Positions 20,019 through 28,962 are shown, counted from the first letter of the stretch. The stretch: DNA of 64,000 nt from Oceanospirillum sediminis (GCF_014164585.1 NZ_JACJFM010000016.1:39351-103350), one strand, 5' to 3'. Notes: a model not told the origin generated them from the letters alone. Made by a program: numbers and translations.

Positions 20019-21416
20019 TCAGGCGCTTTCCTGGGAATTTGTCTCGTTCTGGAAATCGGCCTCTGCATCGGTTTTAGGAAAGTATTTGTCGATCAAGTGT
20101 TGCTTCATCAACAGCTCCTCTTCCTTGAAACATTGCGCCAGAATTGACCAGCCGGTATCCAGCGCTTCCTCAAGGGGCATGCTGGCATCAATATCCATAA
20201 AGGTTTTCTGGAACAGACGACCAAACTTTAATACTCGCTCATCAAACTCACTGAGTTCAAAGGACATCGCCTGTTTCTGTTCCGCATCCTGAGACGCGGC
20301 ATAGAAACGGATCAGGGTGTTCATAATCTGGCTGTGATCTTCCCGGGTGACCTTACCTATCACATGCTGCTTCAGACGGGAGAGAGAACCAAACGGGTCA
20401 ATCACGCCATCGTGTAGATAGAACTGCCCTTCGGTGATATAGCCAGTGTTATCCGGTACTGGGTGGGTGACATCATCGCCCGGCATGGTGGTGACCGACA
20501 GAATCGTCACCGAACCTGCGCCTTTATAGTCACAGGCCTTCTCATAACGACGGGCCAGCTGAGAATAAAGATCACCGATATAGCCCCGGTTAGACGGCAC
20601 GTGCTCCATAGAGATACCGACCTCTTTTAACGCATCAGCATAGGCGGTCATATCGGTCAGCAGTACCAGGACTCGTTTGCCTTCGTTGACTGCATAACGC
20701 TCAGCTACAGCCAGTGCCATATCCGGCACCAGCAGAGCTTCAACCGTAGGATCAGAACCCTGATGCACAAACATTACGGTACGGGCAGACGCTCCGGCTT
20801 CCTCGAAGGTGCGCTTAAAGAAATGGTAATCATCAAAGATCAGACCGATACCACCAAACACTACAATATCTGCATCTGCCTGGGCACCAATACGAGCCAA
20901 TAGCTGGTTATAGGGCTCACCGGCAACCGAGAAAATAGGGATCTTCTGACTTTCTACAAGACAGTTAAAGACATCAATCATAGGCACATCGGTGCGAATC
21001 ATACGAGATGCCAGAATACGTCGGGCAGGGTTTACTGTAGGGCCATCAATCTCAATACGAGGCTCATCAGTTAACGCAGGGCCGCCATCAATAGGCTGAC
21101 CGGTACCCGAGAAGGTACGTCCCAGAATATTAGGTGAGAAGGTCACCTCCATCGGACGACCGAGGAAGCGTACAACGGAGTGAGTGGACAGGCCTTTGGT
21201 GCCGGAAAAGACCTGCAGTGAGATCTCTTCGCCGTCCAACAGAATCACCTGAGCGGTACGGGGCAAAATTTCCTGGCCCTCATCCCGGCTTTCGATCAAT
21301 GCCAGATCACCAAAGCTGATCTGAGAAGCCTCTTCTTCTGAGGTAGGAACATGAACTTTGACGATATCGCCAACAATCTCAAGAATTCGGGAATAACGAA
21401 TCAAAAGCTGGGACAC
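20019..21416 (-). CDS. atpB: V/A-type ATPase subunit B
   Basis: The non-catalytic nucleotide-binding subunit, 465 residues. It has the B-type pattern: no Walker A lysine motif ('SVAGEPYNQLLARI' replaces it) but conserved 'GGIG', 'LTDMTAYADAL' and 'VPSNRGYIGDLYSQLARRYEKA'. I start it at the GTG at 21416 because GGAGGT lies 5 bases upstream; the longer frame to 21458 would bury that site inside the gene. It is the first gene of the operon, and its first ~170 bases plus promoter are duplicated at 27.5 kb. Confidence 0.93.
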   Translation of the reverse strand: MSQLLIRYSRILEIVGDIVKVHVPTSEEEASQISFGDLALIESRDEGQEILPRTAQVILLDGEEISLQVFSGTKGLSTHSVVRFLGRPMEVTFSPNILGRTFSGTGQPIDGGPALTDEPRIEIDGPTVNPARRILASRMIRTDVPMIDVFNCLVESQKIPIFSVAGEPYNQLLARIGAQADADIVVFGGIGLIFDDYHFFKRTFEEAGASARTVMFVHQGSDPTVEALLVPDMALAVAERYAVNEGKRVLVLLTDMTAYADALKEVGISMEHVPSNRGYIGDLYSQLARRYEKACDYKGAGSVTILSVTTMPGDDVTHPVPDNTGYITEGQFYLHDGVIDPFGSLSRLKQHVIGKVTREDHSQIMNTLIRFYAASQDAEQKQAMSFELSEFDERVLKFGRLFQKTFMDIDASMPLEEALDTGWSILAQCFKEEELLMKQHLIDKYFPKTDAEADFQNETNSQESA

Positions 21417-21579
21417 AACTACCTCCAAGTACTGTAATCCGCTTAAAAGGTTGTTCAAGCCATAAAGAAAATACCGTTTACAAAAGCAACTCTTTAGGGA
21501 AAAACCTTAAAATCTTTATGTTTATCATGCTCCTATCAAGAAAAGGTGTAAACAATGTAATGGTAATATTATGTTGCAT
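21247..21579. repeat. Left copy of a ~333 bp direct repeat (V-ATPase B 5' end and promoter)
   Basis: This stretch matches 27464-27796 in the same orientation without an indel (offset 6217). The part 21247-21450, covering the 5' end of subunit B and its ribosome site, is identical over 204 bases. The remaining ~130 bases of promoter region are roughly 80-85% identical by eye. The two copies bracket the ornithine/citrulline island. Confidence 0.92.
21524..21552 (-). promoter_or_regulatory. Candidate sigma-70 promoter of the V-ATPase operon
   Basis: On the minus strand TTTACA (21552-21547) and CATGAT (21529-21524) are separated by 17 bases, about 110 bases before the B start. Both hexamers and the spacing are kept in the diverged copy at 27741-27769, which supports a function. 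A TGATAA hexamer just downstream is an alternative -10. Confidence 0.4.
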
Positions 21580-21657
21580 CAGCGAAGATGCTTTGACTTG
21601 ATACATAAAACTGACAGCAATCTTTGTACAGAAAGAAGTGTCTTTGACTTCTTTACA

Positions 21658-22110
21658 CTATATTTGAGCCGTCCCCATCCGGGTAGATGACAGTAGAATA
21701 CTGGTCTCAGATCCTGAGATACCCTCAATTCTTCTAATACGCCCTAGCACCTTATCAAACGCTTCTAAACTACTGGTTTGCAGCTCCACTACTAGGTCCC
21801 ACTTACCATTTGTACTATGAAAAGCTCGTACTCCGGGTTCTTTCATGAGTTGTTCCCTGATCTTGATAGAGCAGTTTCCTTCGATACTCAGGCTCATTAA
21901 AGCGCGAACTAAGGAGAGGCTTTCATCCGTTTCACTACTCAACAAAACGGTATAGCCCGTAATAACACCCTGCTTCTCCATACGGTTCAGTCGATTCTGT
22001 ACCGTAGCCCTTGAAGTACCAATAGCCTTAGCCAAAGCAGCTACAGGCATGCGTGCATCACTCCGTAATAAACCAATTAGCTGGCGGTCAATATGATCCA
22101 GATTTGACAT
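21658..22110 (-). CDS. Lrp/AsnC family transcriptional regulator
   Basis: A 150-residue regulator with an N-terminal helix-turn-helix ('LAKAIGTSRATVQNRLNRM') and a C-terminal RAM ligand-binding domain. It is divergent from ornithine cyclodeaminase with 137 bases between them, the usual layout for an Lrp-type activator of an amino-acid catabolic operon. The likely effector is ornithine, citrulline or arginine. Codon use resembles the neighbouring island genes rather than the ATPase operon. Confidence 0.88.
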   Translation of the reverse strand: MSNLDHIDRQLIGLLRSDARMPVAALAKAIGTSRATVQNRLNRMEKQGVITGYTVLLSSETDESLSLVRALMSLSIEGNCSIKIREQLMKEPGVRAFHSTNGKWDLVVELQTSSLEAFDKVLGRIRRIEGISGSETSILLSSTRMGTAQI

Positions 22111-22247
22111 TTTGTTAACCCATAGTTAGCAAATCGTCAAAATGATATCAATTTAGTCTAACTTTTAAACTTATTTTTAGCTTTACCCAGCCAGATAATG
22201 TGATGACCCAAGTCGCTCACTCACAATAAAAGGCAATAGGTAGCGCT

Positions 22248-23387
22248 ATGACACAGTTTCTTGATGTACATGAATTAAGTCAGTTTGTACGCAATATGGG
22301 GCCGCAACATCTGATGGCCAAATTGGTGGATTACCTGGAACAGGATTATCTGAACTGGGCCAAATTTGATAAATCCGCCCGTTTAGCCGCTCATAGTGAT
22401 GTAGGGGTTATCGAGTTGATGCCTATCGCTGATGATCAGCTGTATTCCTTTAAATATGTTAATGGCCATCCCTCAAACACCGCTCAGGGTTTACCAACAG
22501 TAATGGCCTTTGGTGTACTAGCAGAAGTAGCGACGGGTTATCCCCTACTATTGAGCGAATTGACTCTAGTAACGGCATTAAGAACGGCAGCCACTTCTGC
22601 CATGGCCGCTAAATATCTGGCCCGCCAAGATGCTAAAACCATGGCACTGATTGGCAATGGCTGCCAAAGTGAGTTCCAATCGATCGCCTTTCACAAGCTG
22701 CTCGGTATTAATGAGATCCGTTGTTACGACGTAGACTATGCCGCTAGCGCCAAACTAAAAGCCAACCTAGATTGTTATACCGATCTTAGACTGGTGATCT
22801 GTGAATCAGCCCATGAAGCCTGTGCTAGTGCAGATATTATTACCACGGTCACCGCTGATAAACGTTTAGCGACCATTTTAACCCCCGATATGATCGCCCC
22901 TGGTCAACATATCAATGCTATTGGCGGGGATTGCCCAGGTAAGACTGAATTACACCGAGATGTACTGACCCAAGCTGATACCTTTGTTGAGTATGAACCT
23001 CAGTCTCGTATTGAAGGCGATATTCAACAACTGCCCGAAGATTATCCAGTGACAGAACTTTGGCAGGTGATTGCTAAACAACAACCGGGGCGTCAAAACG
23101 ATCATCAGATCACAGTGTTTGATTCTGTGGGCTTTGCTCTTGAGGACTATAGCGCCCTGCGGATGTTGTATGAGTTTACTCAACAGGGTGATAGCGAGCT
23201 CGGCCAAACCTTAGGCCTTATCCCACACCTATCTAACCCTAAAAACCTGTTTGGTCTATTGGTAAATCCTGATGGCGATACTGGGCAATTTAAGTTCCAA
23301 CCTCTGAATACTCAGATGACCAACAGTCAAACCAAACCTTCTGAGCCGACCTCTTTTTCAAAATCTAACCGACCAGTAGCGGTGTAA
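22248..23387 (+). CDS. ocd: Ornithine cyclodeaminase
   Basis: A cytoplasmic NAD-dependent enzyme that converts L-ornithine to L-proline and ammonia. At 379 residues it has the Pseudomonas/Agrobacterium Ocd pattern: 'FKYVNGHPSN' near 75, 'LRTAATSAMAAKYLAR' near 108, the Rossmann segment 'ALIGNGCQSEFQ', 'NAIGGDCPGKTELH' near 225 and 'VFDSVGFALEDYSALR' near 290. It is coupled by a 1-base overlap (TAATG) to the CtlX-type hydrolase. TTA/CTA leucine codons are much commoner than in flanking genes, consistent with transfer. Confidence 0.93.
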   Translation: MTQFLDVHELSQFVRNMGPQHLMAKLVDYLEQDYLNWAKFDKSARLAAHSDVGVIELMPIADDQLYSFKYVNGHPSNTAQGLPTVMAFGVLAEVATGYPLLLSELTLVTALRTAATSAMAAKYLARQDAKTMALIGNGCQSEFQSIAFHKLLGINEIRCYDVDYAASAKLKANLDCYTDLRLVICESAHEACASADIITTVTADKRLATILTPDMIAPGQHINAIGGDCPGKTELHRDVLTQADTFVEYEPQSRIEGDIQQLPEDYPVTELWQVIAKQQPGRQNDHQITVFDSVGFALEDYSALRMLYEFTQQGDSELGQTLGLIPHLSNPKNLFGLLVNPDGDTGQFKFQPLNTQMTNSQTKPSEPTSFSKSNRPVAV

Positions 23388-24373
23388 TGATGAGCATGAT
23401 GAATAACTATCGAGTCCAGTTATCGGTACAGTCTCCCCGTGCTGTGATAATGATACGTCCCCATAACTTTTACCCTAACCCAGATACCGCTGAGGATAAT
23501 GCTTACCAAAAACAAGTCCCTGACGAAGCGATGGAAGTGATCGCCCAGCGTGCTTATCAAGAGGTGACACAAGCGGCAGAAACACTGCGTCAGCATAATA
23601 TCGCTGTTTACCTATTTGATGATGAGAAAGGAGAAAGCCCTGACTCCGTCTTTCCCAATAACTGGTTCTCGACTCATCCAGGTGGCCATGTCGCGCTCTA
23701 CCCTATGTATTCCAATAATCGACGTCGAGAACGACGCCAGGACATTATTGAGACCTTAAAACAGAACTTTTATGTACAGGATGTCACGGATTATTCCGGC
23801 CAAGAACTGGACGGTATTTTCCTTGAAGGTACAGGCGCTATGGTGTTGGATCATATTGAACGTGTCGCCTATACCGCAAAATCCAATCGAGCGAACGAAA
23901 TCGCATTACAGCGTTTTTCTGCTCACTTTAATTATGAACCTGCCGCTTTTGATACTCAGGATGATCAAGGCCAACCGGTTTATCACACCAATGTCATGAT
24001 GAGCATCGGCACCCACTTTGCCATGGTGGGTACAGAGCTGATTACCGACCCTACTCGTCGCCAGGAAATTATTCAGCGTTTACAAGCAACTGGTCGAGAA
24101 GTTATAGCGCTCTCCAAAGATCAAATCGATCAATTTGCTGGCAATGTCTTAGAACTTGCCTCACCTGAAGGACACCTGCTTGCCTTATCTAGCACCGCTT
24201 TTAATGCCTTAACGGATCAGCAAAAAGAGACCCTAGAGCGTTATGTCCGCTTTGTTGTGTTAGATATTCCTACGATTGAGCTGGCCGGAGGTTCAGTACG
24301 CTGCATGTTAGCAGGTCTGCATCTTACCCCCAGAGTTCGCGAGAATTCGTCCAAAGAGCAAGCAGATTGTTAA
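23387..24373 (+). CDS. ctlX: Citrulline utilization hydrolase, CtlX type (amidinotransferase/DDAH fold)
   Basis: A 328-residue member of the arginine deiminase/DDAH superfamily. Visible signatures are 'MIRPHNFYPNPDTAEDN' near residue 22, 'FPNNWFSTHPGG' near 90, 'LEGTGAMVLDH' near 145, the His motif 'SIGTHFAMVG' near 205 and 'LAGGSVRCMLAG' near the C-terminus, which provides the nucleophilic Cys. Such proteins hydrolyse citrulline to ornithine, feeding the ornithine cyclodeaminase encoded just upstream. The start ATG overlaps the ocd stop. A related guanidino or dimethylarginine substrate is possible. Confidence 0.85.
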   Translation: MMSMMNNYRVQLSVQSPRAVIMIRPHNFYPNPDTAEDNAYQKQVPDEAMEVIAQRAYQEVTQAAETLRQHNIAVYLFDDEKGESPDSVFPNNWFSTHPGGHVALYPMYSNNRRRERRQDIIETLKQNFYVQDVTDYSGQELDGIFLEGTGAMVLDHIERVAYTAKSNRANEIALQRFSAHFNYEPAAFDTQDDQGQPVYHTNVMMSIGTHFAMVGTELITDPTRRQEIIQRLQATGREVIALSKDQIDQFAGNVLELASPEGHLLALSSTAFNALTDQQKETLERYVRFVVLDIPTIELAGGSVRCMLAGLHLTPRVRENSSKEQADC

Positions 24374-24476
24374 GTAGGTAGCCCCTCACCGTTCAACCTT
24401 TTTAAAGCCGTAAGCCCAGTTGTCTTACGGTATTAGCCCAGTTCGACACACAATTAAAACAATACTGGAGTAAGTG

Positions 24477-25283
24477 ATGAAAAAGCTGTTCAAATCCTTA
24501 ATTATTGGCACAAGTATTTTGGCTTCTCACTGGAGCTTAGCCGCAAACTCTGACTATTCCGCTTTAACAGATATCACCGATAAAGGTGAACTTAAGGTCT
24601 GTTTTGATGCCGGTTATATGCCCTTTGAGATGAAGTCGAAAAAAGGCGGCTTTATGGGTTTTGATATCGATATCGGTAAACAGATGGCTGCCGCAATGGG
24701 CGTTAAATATGTTCCGGTAAACACCGCATGGGATGGCATTATTCCCTCTCTAGTTACAGGAAAGTGCCATATTATTATGGCCGGTATGACAATCACGGCT
24801 CAACGTAATATGAAGGTGAGTTTTGCTGATCCTTATATTGTAGTAGGGCAATCTATTCTAGTGTCTCCTGAACTGGCCGGTTCCATTAAAAGCTACCGAG
24901 ATCTCAACAATCCTAAGTACACCGTATCCACCAAGCTAGGCACCACAGGTGATGCGGCAGTCAAACGCTTATTGCCTAAAGCCAATACCAATCTGTTTGA
25001 AACAGAAACTGATGCAGTCTTAGAGTTTGTTAACGGTAAAGCCGATGCCTTTGTTTACGACATGCCGTTTAATGCCATCTATTCCGCTAAACATAAAGAC
25101 AAAATTAAACACCTAGATAAACCTTTCACCTATGAACCTTTAGGCTGGGCAATCCGTCAGGGAGACCCTGATTTCTTAAACTTCCTTAACAATTATCTCA
25201 GCCAGATTAAGGGCGATGGTACCTACGATCGCATCTATAACAAGTGGTTTAAAAATGACGCTTGGTTAAAGCGCGTGCAATAA
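24477..25283 (+). CDS. Amino-acid ABC transporter substrate-binding protein
   Basis: A 268-residue periplasmic family 3 solute-binding protein. The signal peptide ends near 'SLAA'. The ligand pocket pattern is clear: 'ITDKGELKVCFDAGYMPFEM', 'GFDIDIGKQMA', 'MAGMTITAQRNMKVSFADPY' and 'GTTGDAAVKR'. The ATG at 24477 has GGAG 6 bases upstream; the GTG one codon earlier is less likely. Position after ocd and ctlX suggests citrulline, ornithine or arginine as ligand. A long hairpin separates it from the permease gene, which would favour excess binding protein. Confidence 0.88.
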   Translation: MKKLFKSLIIGTSILASHWSLAANSDYSALTDITDKGELKVCFDAGYMPFEMKSKKGGFMGFDIDIGKQMAAAMGVKYVPVNTAWDGIIPSLVTGKCHIIMAGMTITAQRNMKVSFADPYIVVGQSILVSPELAGSIKSYRDLNNPKYTVSTKLGTTGDAAVKRLLPKANTNLFETETDAVLEFVNGKADAFVYDMPFNAIYSAKHKDKIKHLDKPFTYEPLGWAIRQGDPDFLNFLNNYLSQIKGDGTYDRIYNKWFKNDAWLKRVQ

Positions 25284-25343
25284 GTTCTCTGCTACTGATC
25301 TAAAACAGTAGCCATTTAATCACTTAACACCGAAAAGTGTGAT

Positions 25344-25404
25344 CACTGAGCACCTTCTTATCTGCACAACGATATGTTGTACCCGATGTGAGAAGGGCTC
25401 AGTG
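25344..25404 (+). promoter_or_regulatory. Long hairpin between binding-protein and permease genes
   Basis: CACTGAGC pairs with GCTCAGTG at the ends, CCTTCT with AGAAGG inside, and CACAAC with GTTGT near the top, forming an extended imperfect stem. No T tract follows. Such intercistronic stems often protect the upstream mRNA and lower permease expression. Confidence 0.5.
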
Positions 25405-25438
25405 GGCTCCCCTTAATTTCAGGTGAGGTATAATTCAG

Positions 25439-26386
25439 ATGCATACCCAACCCAATAAACTCCTTTGGCATAGTGCTTTTGTTGCCATCCTACTGGCATT
25501 AGCCCTGGCTATTCAGGCCTCCAGTGACCGGATTAACTATCAATGGAACTGGCATCGAGTCACGCCCTATATTTTAAATACAGAACCCACGCCTATTTTT
25601 GCCGAACAAAACGGTAATATTATCGAAAATGCCCAGGGACAACTGTTGTTCGAGTCAGAGAGTGGCGATCAACGACTAGATCTTTCTCAGTTCGAACAGG
25701 TTATGGTCTCTGAAGGTGATACTATCTTTGAAGGAGATCAAGTAGCCAGCCAACCGCAATGGCAATTTGGCCCGATTATTCAAGGATTAGGGGTCACCAT
25801 TGAAATCTCTATCTACTCGTTAGTTTTTGCCATTATTCTTGGCCTCGCCTTTGGTTTGATGCGGGTATCCCACAATATCGTCCTGCGAAATCTGGCGATC
25901 ACTTACGTGGAGATTATTCGTGGTACTCCACTGCTGGTACAGATCTTTATTATCTACTTCTTTGTCGGTACCGTTTTAGAGTTAGAACGTTTTACCTCTG
26001 GTGTTATTGCTCTGGCGGTATTTACTGGGGCTTATGTCGCAGAGATTACCCGAGGAGGGATCCAATCCATTCCTAAAGGCCAGATGGAAGCTGCCCGCTC
26101 ATTGGGCATGACCTACTTGCAAGCCATGTACTATGTCATTCTGCCCCAGGCCTTTAAACGCGTACTACCACCACTGGCGGGGCAATTTATTAACCTAATT
26201 AAAGACTCCTCTCTGGTCTCTGTTATCGCCATTACCGACCTAACAAAAGCAGGACGAGAGGTAGTGAGTGGTAGTTTTGCCCCCTTCGAAGTTTGGTTCA
26301 CCGTCGCCCTGCTCTACCTGCTGTTAACCGGCAGTCTTTCCTGGGGTGTTCAACGATTAGAAAAGAGGTTAGCGGCCAGTGACTAG
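25439..26386 (+). CDS. Amino-acid ABC transporter permease with an extra periplasmic loop
   Basis: A 315-residue inner-membrane permease of the HisM/GltK class. The family's EAA motif is '[22 protein letters not shown]', split here over about residues 218-239. It is longer than the usual 220-250 residues: after TM1 (residues 10-27) there is a polar insert of roughly 80 residues (30-112) rich in Glu, Gln and Asn, before the standard 'GLGVTIEIS' start of the permease core. The insert would lie in the periplasm, where it could contact the binding protein. Last codons overlap the next frame region but the ATPase start is 20 bases on. Confidence 0.87.
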   Translation: MHTQPNKLLWHSAFVAILLALALAIQASSDRINYQWNWHRVTPYILNTEPTPIFAEQNGNIIENAQGQLLFESESGDQRLDLSQFEQVMVSEGDTIFEGDQVASQPQWQFGPIIQGLGVTIEISIYSLVFAIILGLAFGLMRVSHNIVLRNLAITYVEIIRGTPLLVQIFIIYFFVGTVLELERFTSGVIALAVFTGAYVAEITRGGIQSIPKGQMEAARSLGMTYLQAMYYVILPQAFKRVLPPLAGQFINLIKDSSLVSVIAITDLTKAGREVVSGSFAPFEVWFTVALLYLLLTGSLSWGVQRLEKRLAASD

Positions 26387-26405
26387 AGATTATCAAGGTG
26401 ATGAT

Positions 26406-27131
26406 ATGATTATCGCCAATAACGTCGACAAAATTTATCCCAATGGATGCCATGCACTCAATCAAGTTTCTGCCACGATCAAAAGAGGTGAAGTGGTTGT
26501 GGTTGTCGGGCCTTCAGGTTCAGGTAAATCCACTTTCTTACGGACACTTAACCAGCTAGAAACCATCAACAGTGGCAACATCACTATTGATGGCACCGAT
26601 ATGTACGATAAAAAAACGGACATCAACCAGTTAAGGGAAGAGGTAGGTATGGTATTCCAGAGCTTTAACCTTTTCCCCCATAAAGATGTTTTAGCCAACG
26701 TTATGTTGGCTCCGATGAAGGTCGCTAAACGCCCCAAAGCTGAAGTGGAACAACTCGCTAAAAAGTTACTGATAAAAGTGGGGTTAAAAGATCGTATGTT
26801 TAACTACCCTAATAATCTTTCTGGCGGTCAGCAACAGAGGGTCGCTATTGCTCGTGCGCTAGCGATGGAACCCAATATCATGCTGTTTGATGAACCCACT
26901 TCTGCACTAGATCCTGAGATGGTTGGAGAGGTGTTGGATGTGATGAAAAGCCTCGCCGCAGAAGGCATGACCATGGTGGTCGTTACCCATGAGATGGGTT
27001 TTGCCAAAGAGGTGGCAGATCGCGTGTTGTTTATGGAAAGCGGACAGCTGCTGGTGGATAGTGATCCAGAGAGCTTCTTTGATAATCCCACCAACCCTCG
27101 TTTGCAGCAGTTTTTATCAATGATTATTTGA
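26406..27131 (+). CDS. Amino-acid ABC transporter ATP-binding protein (GlnQ-like)
   Basis: A 241-residue ATPase with Walker A 'GPSGSGKST' near 37, Q-loop '[12 protein letters not shown]', signature 'LSGGQQQR' near 139, Walker B '[12 protein letters not shown]' and the H-loop His in 'VVTHEMGFA'. The ATG at 26406 has AAGG 7-8 bases upstream and gives the normal family length; an upstream GTG at 26379 overlaps the permease gene. It completes a one-permease importer, in which the permease presumably acts as a homodimer. Confidence 0.92.
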   Translation: MIIANNVDKIYPNGCHALNQVSATIKRGEVVVVVGPSGSGKSTFLRTLNQLETINSGNITIDGTDMYDKKTDINQLREEVGMVFQSFNLFPHKDVLANVMLAPMKVAKRPKAEVEQLAKKLLIKVGLKDRMFNYPNNLSGGQQQRVAIARALAMEPNIMLFDEPTSALDPEMVGEVLDVMKSLAAEGMTMVVVTHEMGFAKEVADRVLFMESGQLLVDSDPESFFDNPTNPRLQQFLSMII

Positions 27132-27469
27132 TCAAAACTTCTTTTTCTTCTCCGGTCTCTGGCTGGAGAAGAAATAACTCTTTATATTTGAAGTACTTAT
27201 ACTTTGCGCTATTTGCTATAAAATCACTCCCCCTTCAGTACAATTTTTTCAGATTGATTTGCTGGACAGGCCTTTCTCTGGCAGGTGAAGAAGTACTGAC
27301 TGACTTCGTTAACTTTATTTACTTCTGCTCTGTCGTTGGCAGCACCGTGGGATTTGGAGATCTGTCACCTTCAGGTGATGCTGGTAAGCTGTTTCTGACA
27401 TTTTATATGATTCCGGCAACCATCATTCTTTATGCCGCCGGGTTAACCAAAATAGCATGGATTACCTGA
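27128..27469 (+). pseudogene. Truncated potassium channel (Ion_trans_2 type)
   Basis: The frame encodes about 113 residues with an early membrane helix ('FFRLICWTGLSLAG'), a pore loop with the K+ selectivity filter 'STVGFGDLSPSG' and a second pore helix, then stops abruptly where the V-ATPase B repeat begins at 27464. The last residues come from the junction, so the C-terminal part of the channel has been lost. The start is unclear: a TTG overlaps the ABC ATPase stop. Two-TM channels of this kind can fold with little more, but the missing distal helix end argues for a remnant. Confidence 0.65.
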
Positions 27470-27633
27470 GCGGTACGGGGCAAAATTTCCTGGCCCTCAT
27501 CCCGGCTTTCGATCAATGCCAGATCACCAAAGCTGATCTGAGAAGCCTCTTCTTCTGAGGTAGGAACATGAACTTTGACGATATCGCCAACAATCTCAAG
27601 AATTCGGGAATAACGAATCAAAAGCTGGGACAC
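27464..27633 (-). pseudogene. Duplicated 5' fragment of V-ATPase subunit B
   Basis: These bases encode the first ~57 residues of subunit B from the GTG at 27633, with the same GGAGGT site, and are identical to the intact gene at 21247-21416. The frame then runs into channel sequence and ends after a few foreign residues. It cannot make a working B subunit. The preserved promoter could still give a short transcript running into the channel remnant antisense. Confidence 0.88.
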
Positions 27634-27796
27634 AACTACCTCCAAGTACTGTAATCCGCTTAAAAGGCTGTTCAGGCGATAAAGAATATGCAGTTTAAAA
27701 CAGCAGTTCTTTATAGAAAAACCTTAAAATCTTTATGTTTATCATGCCTCTGTCGAGAAAAGGTGTAAACATTGGAATGGTAATATTATGTTGCGA
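27464..27796. repeat. Right copy of the ~333 bp direct repeat
   Basis: Counterpart of 21247-21579. Identity is complete up to 27667 and then falls to about 80-85% through the promoter until about 27796. The sharp change from identical coding to diverged promoter sequence is the reverse of what drift under selection on the promoter would give, and suggests recent gene conversion or a recombination end point near the start codon. Confidence 0.92.
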
Positions 27797-27889
27797 ATGC
27801 GAGATAATACCCGCAGAGTGAGCAAAACGATTTGGGAAATAGTTTTTAATGCAATATCCGGAGTTATTAGACCACTACAGTGGAAGCAT

Positions 27890-28804
27890 TTAAGCATATC
27901 GGGTTTCTGACGGTGGAAAGCCGAAAAAGCGTTTATATTCACGACTAAACTGCGAAAAGCTGTTGTATCCCACTCTGTAACTGGCTTCATTGGCCTGCAT
28001 ACCTTGTACTAACAACGCCTGAGCTTTTTGCAGTCTGGTAGATTTAATGTATTGCATTGGTGGGACATGCATCAGCTTTTTAAACGCGCCGAAAAAAGCG
28101 GTTTTGCTCATATTGGCGATACTGGCCAGTTCATGAACCTGAATATTCCTGTCCATATTGTCATGGATATAGCTGACAACTCTGGAAATTGGCTGAATCT
28201 GTCCATACTGATTTAACAGTGAGCGTAATGCGTAGCCGTGTTTGCTGGTCAGTAAACGGTAATAGATCTCGTCTACGATAGCTTCTCCCAGAATATCCGC
28301 CTCCAGCGGTTTTTCAGCCACGGACAGCAGCCGGGTAAACACATCAATCAGCTCATCATCGGCCTGAGCCACAACCACACAGGATGCCGGGTCAGCCTGA
28401 TCTGCTTTTATATCACCTTTAAAGCGCTCAATCCTGAGTACCATATCTGCCAGTCGCACCAGATTAATACTCAGTGCTGCGGATAAAAATGGCTTATGAG
28501 CATCTGCCCGAACAATCTCTGACGTTACCGGCATGGGCAAGAAGTTAATAAAGAAATCCCCGGCCTGATAGCAGAAGGTTTTATCTCCTACATGACAGTG
28601 TTTAACGCCCTGGCCTACCAGACAGACCAGAGGCTCATAAAATGCCGGTACTTTTTCATGGACCTCGGATGCCCGGAAAACGCCTGCACACTCAATACCA
28701 ATAGAGTTAAAACCATCAATCTGCGCCAGCCTGATCAGCCGCTGGTTTAATAAGTGAAGTTTGTCTGGCATTGTTCTGGTTCCGATGCGATGTAAAGTAA
28801 ACAT
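27890..28804 (-). CDS. AraC family regulator, YqhC-like
   Basis: A 304-residue activator with an N-terminal AraC_N-type domain ('FYEPLVCLVGQG' near residue 55, 'EKPLEADILGEAIVDEIYYRLL' near 175, split here) and a C-terminal double helix-turn-helix ('VHELASIANMSKTAFFGAFKK', 'RVGYNSFSQFSREYKRFFG'). Both the domain pattern and the divergent position next to a YqhD-like reductase match E. coli YqhC, which senses reactive aldehydes. The ATG at 28804 is used; an internal Met 11 codons later with a GGA nearby is an alternative start. Confidence 0.87.
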   Translation of the reverse strand: MFTLHRIGTRTMPDKLHLLNQRLIRLAQIDGFNSIGIECAGVFRASEVHEKVPAFYEPLVCLVGQGVKHCHVGDKTFCYQAGDFFINFLPMPVTSEIVRADAHKPFLSAALSINLVRLADMVLRIERFKGDIKADQADPASCVVVAQADDELIDVFTRLLSVAEKPLEADILGEAIVDEIYYRLLTSKHGYALRSLLNQYGQIQPISRVVSYIHDNMDRNIQVHELASIANMSKTAFFGAFKKLMHVPPMQYIKSTRLQKAQALLVQGMQANEASYRVGYNSFSQFSREYKRFFGFPPSETRYA

Positions 28805-28962
28805 GCTGATGTTCAGTGTAACATCTTAGAATGCACAAAAAGACTATGGGAGCTTATTTTTGAATGATTATGCATGATTAAAGTGCTTTTATGTATCCAT
28901 AAAGTCTAATTTTAAGACTATAGTGCATGTCATAATATTTCTGCCAACGTGAGGCACAGACC

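Noticed and set aside
21247..27796. Assembly artefact as the cause of the direct repeat
   Set aside because: The copies differ at many positions in the promoter half, so they are two real sequences; long reads would still be a useful check of the identical part.
27742..27990. Open frame overlapping the AraC gene 3' end and the repeat
   Set aside because: It lies out of frame with the AraC gene and within the promoter-derived repeat; no ribosome site.
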